From positions 1,736,001 through 1,800,000 of the forward strand of contig JBBPUQ010000009.1 in assembly GCA_038501195.1 (NCBI GenBank): a DNA stretch of 64,000 nt. The letters are read 5' to 3'. The notes under the pieces were generated by a model, which saw nothing but the letters and a program-made list of their open reading frames with translations, was not told where the DNA came from and ran no database searches. Both the position numbers and the translations under genes were made by a program. How positions within the stretch are numbered: position 1 is the stretch's first letter; every line of letters starts with the position of its first letter. This document shows, piece after piece, positions 59,375-64,000 of the stretch. Source of the DNA: Nemania diffusa. Its lineage: Eukaryota; Ascomycota; Sordariomycetes; Xylariales; Xylariaceae.

Positions 59375-59958
59375 GTACCGCCTCCGCCAATACCCAAATT
59401 GCCAGCTTCACCGACGTCTACGCCCTCACCAGGCCTGTCCTCGAACGGGCCTAGAAGGTCTCAGGGCTCTCTACGCTCGTCCAATTCTACTTCAAGTGGT
59501 TCAGGCTCCGAGGAAGGAGAGGGGGGTCAGGGGGGGCAGAATCCGGTGCAATAGGCTGGGGCGGATCTCGAGCAATACCATGAGGGGGAAATGAAGTCGC
59601 TACATCCTGACGGAGCCCAACACGTACAAGCAGATTTCCAGGAACTTATAAAGAAGCAGCACAAGCGAAGGTAGTAAGTGTTAACTCATTAGAACCTCTT
59701 GCCTCTTACCTAAACACTTTTGGGAGCAAGGATTTTGAATCGAGATGTCTTATCTCCCTACAGCTTGTTACAACGCTTACCCAAGCCCCTTTCTATCGTA
59801 CATCAGTGACTAACTTGGGAGTTCTAGAGTCGCTCGTCTACAGCAAATAACCTAAAACGGAAAAGTTGGAGGGGCCCACGCGGTAGGCCTTAAAGGAGCT
59901 ACTCAAAGAGTGTATCGTATGCAAGTTCAAGATAAGAGGTATGCTGTCTGAAACATAA
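59375..59958 (+). pseudogene. Decayed gene with CAA/CAG-derivable stops
   Basis: Two coding-like blocks on the plus strand. First, 59375-59670: a Pro/Ser-rich segment (PIPKLPASPTSTPSPGLSSN, then SGSGSEEGEGGQGGQNPVQ), TAG at 59552, and AGADLEQYHEGEMKSLHPDG...LIKKQHKRR, ending at an AG|GTAGTAAG donor-like site. Second, 59680-59958 in another frame: NSLEPLASYLNTFGSKDFES, RCLISLQLVTTLTQAPFYRT, SVTNLGVLESLVYSK, TAA at 59848, PKTEKLEGPTR, TAG at 59884, ALKELLKECIVCKF. All three stops fit C-to-T from CAG/CAA. Family not recognised; could be a retroelement gag or a host gene. Confidence 0.45.
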
Positions 59959-62900
59959 CAAAGTCTAGATGTTATTCTAACATTCAATAAAACTGTATAA
60001 ATTCCTCACGTACTTTCTACTTTGTTATTAGATAGAAAGGTTTCAGTTAATCTAGTACATTAGCCTTAGTAGATAGCCTATAATCTAGAATCTTCCGCTG
60101 TAACTTGTGCTAAGTAATCGACTCTCGCTCTGCTAATAAATAGGGGCTCGTGGAACATACCCTGTACTTAACGGAAACTCTCCAACTTTCGTTATCATAG
60201 AGAATTCATTCCTCAAAAGAATATTAGTGTAGCTCTGCAGAAGCAACATGGTGCTTTTAAGGCGATTGGCATGTGCCCCAAATTACGATGATGCGAAAAC
60301 TCTACTTACTCTTAATTATCCACGCAATCGCGTTCCAAATGGGGTGTGGGAGATTGAATTTCTCTCTTTATGTCCCGAAATCGGAACCGTATGAAGGTGC
60401 TAGGTCTGTGATGCTTTGTGGTCTGGGGCCTTGGTAACTAAAACTCTGTTTCGGGTTGCTTTGGCTCTCTGTTGCGGTGCGGTCTGCGGAGTAGGGGTAG
60501 CCTGCACTCGCTGGCTAAGAAGGTATCTTCAATGGTCTAACTTGTATATGGGATAGGGCCGTAATAATCTACCGGCTACGGATTTATTAGAAATTTAATG
60601 TTGTTTATAGAGATATCATATTTTCGATTCTTATTTTTGAGGACTTAATGGCCGTAAGGTACTTTCATTGACGTTTCTGTTTCAAAGTAAATTTAAGTAC
60701 CTGATTCTAGTCCCTAAGTATTTTGAAGTAACTTTTGTGAGGTTGGGCCACCCTAGGGTAGCGATAGTGGCTTTGGGGGCTGTAGAAGCCGAAGACGCCG
60801 GTAACCACGTGGTGGCCTCCTCGGTAGTTGAGTGACGCTTTACAGTTCTCGTGATGGGGTTAACGGGGGCCAAAACACGAGAAGCTGATGTCATATTTAG
60901 CCTTAACTGTACCGACTCTTTTGGTAGGACAAATCATTACTGGAGAAGTAAAGCTGAGTCGATTGACCATAGTGTCTACCAACCAACCCAGATTTGTGTT
61001 TCCAGAGAGAGAGAGTAAGTCATGCTGGAGTACAAAATTTGCCTTCAAGTCACACTTCATGACGGAATAGAATGCCGACTCTTCCTAGAGGCTAACATAG
61101 ATGTACTGAGACACGGATGTATTACTCTGAGAAATATGCTAGGCCTAATACTCTTTGTCTACATCGAATCGTGATAAAGGACGTCTATGATCGTATCTAC
61201 TGTGAATCGCGCTTTCACTACTGACTGACATGCTCAAATTATCATCTCTAGGTTTCCTATTTCGGATACTGTGTATAAGATCCTAGAACATACAGCAAGC
61301 TAGGTCCGTTGCACTTCACTTTGTATATCACTAAAAGGGGCTAGGTGAGAAAAGGGCTTCTAATATGCGGTAGATGTTCTAATACTAGTATAAATGAAAA
61401 TGCTTCTAATACTAATACGTTAGCAGTGTCGCGACCGATCCAGTACCTCTAGTGATTACTCAACTAGACATACACGCAACCGAATCGGCGACCACCCGCG
61501 TGCCACACCAGGTGAATCCTTCTAGAAGGCCGCGGGTGTGAGCCGGGGGCTTACTTGCGCGTCACCGTCGGCTCTTCTTGTTCACTGTACGCCTGTCCCT
61601 GATAAGGTGATCCGTTTGTGTGAGATGCACAATTACGTGTCCGCTATCCGCAAATGAGTAGTCTTCACCAGTTCAACGTTGCTTTGTTCAATGCAGGATC
61701 CTGCAGCCCTCCTTCTATACTAAGATCTACACTACACGGAGTGCCTAAGGAAGCTTATAGTTGTGGTGCGGAGGATTCTCACCTTTCTGCCGCACCCCGC
61801 TGCGTAACGATGCATTGAGGTATGACCGGTTGAAAACTCGGGACCTCACGCCAGACAGAGACTAGCTCCATGGGATCCTTGATTGGGATTATCGAGAAAA
61901 GCGATTTGAAATGATCGGTAACATGTATGGTAAACCATCTATATCTCTGAAATTATGCAGGAAATAACTTGAGGTTGATGTGTCGTTGATGTTTTGGATA
62001 AGTATAGATGCATGAGGTTCTGCAGCAACCCGTAGATTAAGTATATGATGTATGATATGGTGCGTTGGTACCCCCTGATGAATACAGGGATCATGACAGC
62101 TGAGACTGATCAGGATGAAGATAATTCAGGACGACAGCCGCGCAGAGTAGTATTCAGTCGTTTACATGATCTACCCGCATCTAAAAAAAGAAAAAGATAG
62201 CTCACTTCTGCAGTCTAGAGGGCCGAGGCAGCTCGGGTAATCCCGTTGTTTGTCATCGAATGTATTTAAGGCTGCAACATAATCCTTCGTAGTTAGTATA
62301 TTGCTTATTATTCCTAGGCCCTTATGGTTAGGTGGTATTGCCGTTACTATTCAATTTTCCTTGACTTATATGCAACCGTTGTCCATGCATCGGCTACGCA
62401 GCTACCCTACCCCTAGAACTTGGCTTGGACATAGTATAGCTTAAGACAGTAGGTCTTCCTACCTGCAACCTCGCCCTCGTCTAATATGACCAGCCATGCA
62501 TGTAGATATTAGCGTATATGATTTATCGAGATCTTCGATCGATGATCACGATAATGCACGTCACCGCAACGGTGTCGCGATAGAAATCATTTACGCCACG
62601 ATAGGCCTCATTACGAGCAATCCCGGGGCCTGAAATCCGAAGCGGAATAAGGGCCGATGGACTCTCTCGAAATTTGGTGCACAACAATGCGTGTGGTTTG
62701 TCTGAGATTTGTAAAAAATAATGAGATATGATGAATATACCTATGATGCCGCCAATCTTAGGCGCACAGAATAATCTCCGCCAATAGCAATGTGGACGTG
62801 ATGGATGACAAGGCATGATCCATAATTCGGGTAGCATCATCGCAACGTCACAATGAATGTTACAGTGCCATTTTTCTTCTTCCTCAGGCAAGAAGAGGGC

Positions 62901-64000
62901 TCTGTTCAAGGGGATTTGACCTTGGTATAGCCTATCAAAACGTGATTAACATGCCCACGTGGATAAAGCTAGCTATCCATGTGTGTAATTTATAGCAGAT
63001 TATCTTCTGGGGCCATCTCAGCCCTGTAATTCTCGTGCCAAGTCATCTAAACGCGATCATCAATGGTCATGTCTATAGAAAATAAGGCAAACGTAGTCCG
63101 CCTGGGTTGATTGCGAATAACGCCTGGCTCTCTAGCTAGTCCCTACTATAATAGAATGTGTAGATAGGTGTGTGGTTAGCTGACACCCAGCCGGGGAAGA
63201 AGGGAATTAGCCCGGACTATGTTACGAATCAAAACGGTTGTACGAGGGACGAGGGACGATGGCGATACTGATACAAGAATTCCCATTGAGAACACGAGTC
63301 TGTGTTCCTTGAGTATCAAGTAGTTGTAGTAGCTCAGGCCTATGTTTAGCTGCGAATTGTAGCCCGTGGTGTGTCCTAGAAGCTCAATGGTACTCCCTAG
63401 TGAGTCCAAATTAGGGTACCATTAATAGCAGTGCAACCAGGATTTATGAGCTACCCGGGAAACATGGCCTGAGTGATTGTTACAATGAGGCCACGTATTA
63501 TAATGGTACTTTCCAAGAGGCAGAAATGGGAATACCGATCTATTACCATTTCATTATCCGGGCCAGAATCGCCGTCGAAGGGTAGGTTTGCATACCTGGG
63601 TTCACCCCGCCTATCAGGCCATATGTGCATGCTGCCCAGCTCCTTGATATCATAGTCTAGATGCTGTGCGATCTAGAACTTGGCGTAGATCTAAAGCTGA
63701 AATGTAGTACGCTGCGTCAGATAAACCCGAGGGTATAGATGGAGACATGGGTTCTGGCGTCTAGTGTCACGTTGAGGACACTCATTACCCTTACTGAGCT
63801 ATCGCCATAAGAACTAAATCAACCTCGACGAGTCAATTTCTTGTCCTTTCGGTAGTTACACTATATACCAGTGACGCGGAAGACCCGCAGGTCGTGAAGG
63901 TATACCGCCTCTACACAAATGCCCAAGATGTAAGACACTGTCGTGATCGAGACTAGATACCAAAGCTTTCGGCCTACAGAAGGAACAAATAAGGCACGTG
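59959..64000. other. Gene-poor right edge
   Basis: No supported gene. The longest frame is 62523-62909 on the minus strand (128 codons) without a recognisable motif. A minus frame at 60682-60894 (TRTVKRHSTTEEATTWLPAS...) is GC-richer and protein-like but orphan. A GC-rich patch at 61490-61580 includes a CACCCGCG/CGCGGGTG inverted pair. The region mixes AT-rich and ordinary DNA and continues past the window edge. Confidence 0.4.

Noticed and set aside
1..64000. CRISPR array, rRNA genes or a biosynthetic megasynthase cluster
   Set aside because: No regularly spaced repeats, rRNA-like stretches or large PKS/NRPS/terpene-type frames were found; the genome is eukaryotic.

Overview
The window is nuclear DNA from a filamentous ascomycete (Pezizomycotina, probably Sordariomycetes). 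Genes are monocistronic with short GT-AG introns, mostly 47-140 nt with CTAAC/CTAAT-like branch sites. The recognisable genes are typical of this group: RIC8, MED8, MPDU1/Lec35-like, mitochondrial cytochrome b5 reductase MCR1, choline sulfatase, an XLF/Nej1-like repair factor, a DUF155 (Rmd1/Rmd8-type) protein, an allantoate-permease-type MFS transporter and a CFEM/PTH11-like receptor. Exon joins below were worked out by hand from splice motifs, reading phase and protein continuity. No RNA evidence was available.

Layout. 0.8-12.5 kb is a conserved, all-plus-strand block: RIC8 (G-alpha chaperone/GEF), a C-terminal chromodomain protein, the MPDU1-like PQ-loop protein, choline sulfatase and MED8. 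14.0-21.8 kb holds a small His-rich membrane protein, a minus-strand Ulp1-fold protein whose catalytic cysteine position appears to be Thr, an MFS transporter, and a divergent GFO/IDH/MocA oxidoreductase. The last two share a 1-kb promoter and may form a small catabolic pair. MCR1 follows at 22.3-23.6 kb. Next comes an 8.2-kb gene desert, then a 1167-residue disordered protein ending in a Cys-rich module; its first exon (31849-31944) is short and hidden. DUF155 and XLF follow at 36.8-42.3 kb.

The right third (about 44-64 kb) changes character: gene-poor, visibly AT-richer, and rich in coding relics. Its intact genes encode surface or secreted proteins: a GPI-anchored protein with a globin-like look (45.1-46.4 kb), the eight-exon CFEM/PTH11-like receptor (48.2-49.9 kb) and a second small GPI-type protein (55.7-56.4 kb). 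Around them are decayed genes whose in-frame stops are mostly TAA/TAG, as expected from C-to-T change of CAA/CAG and so compatible with RIP. There is also a pair of diverged LTR-like repeats and a 104-nt hairpin. This looks like an accessory compartment next to a conserved core block.

No CRISPR array, rRNA or convincing tRNA was seen. The candidates most worth following are the Ulp1-fold protein with a substituted nucleophile, the secreted globin-like GPI protein, and the relic-rich right arm.
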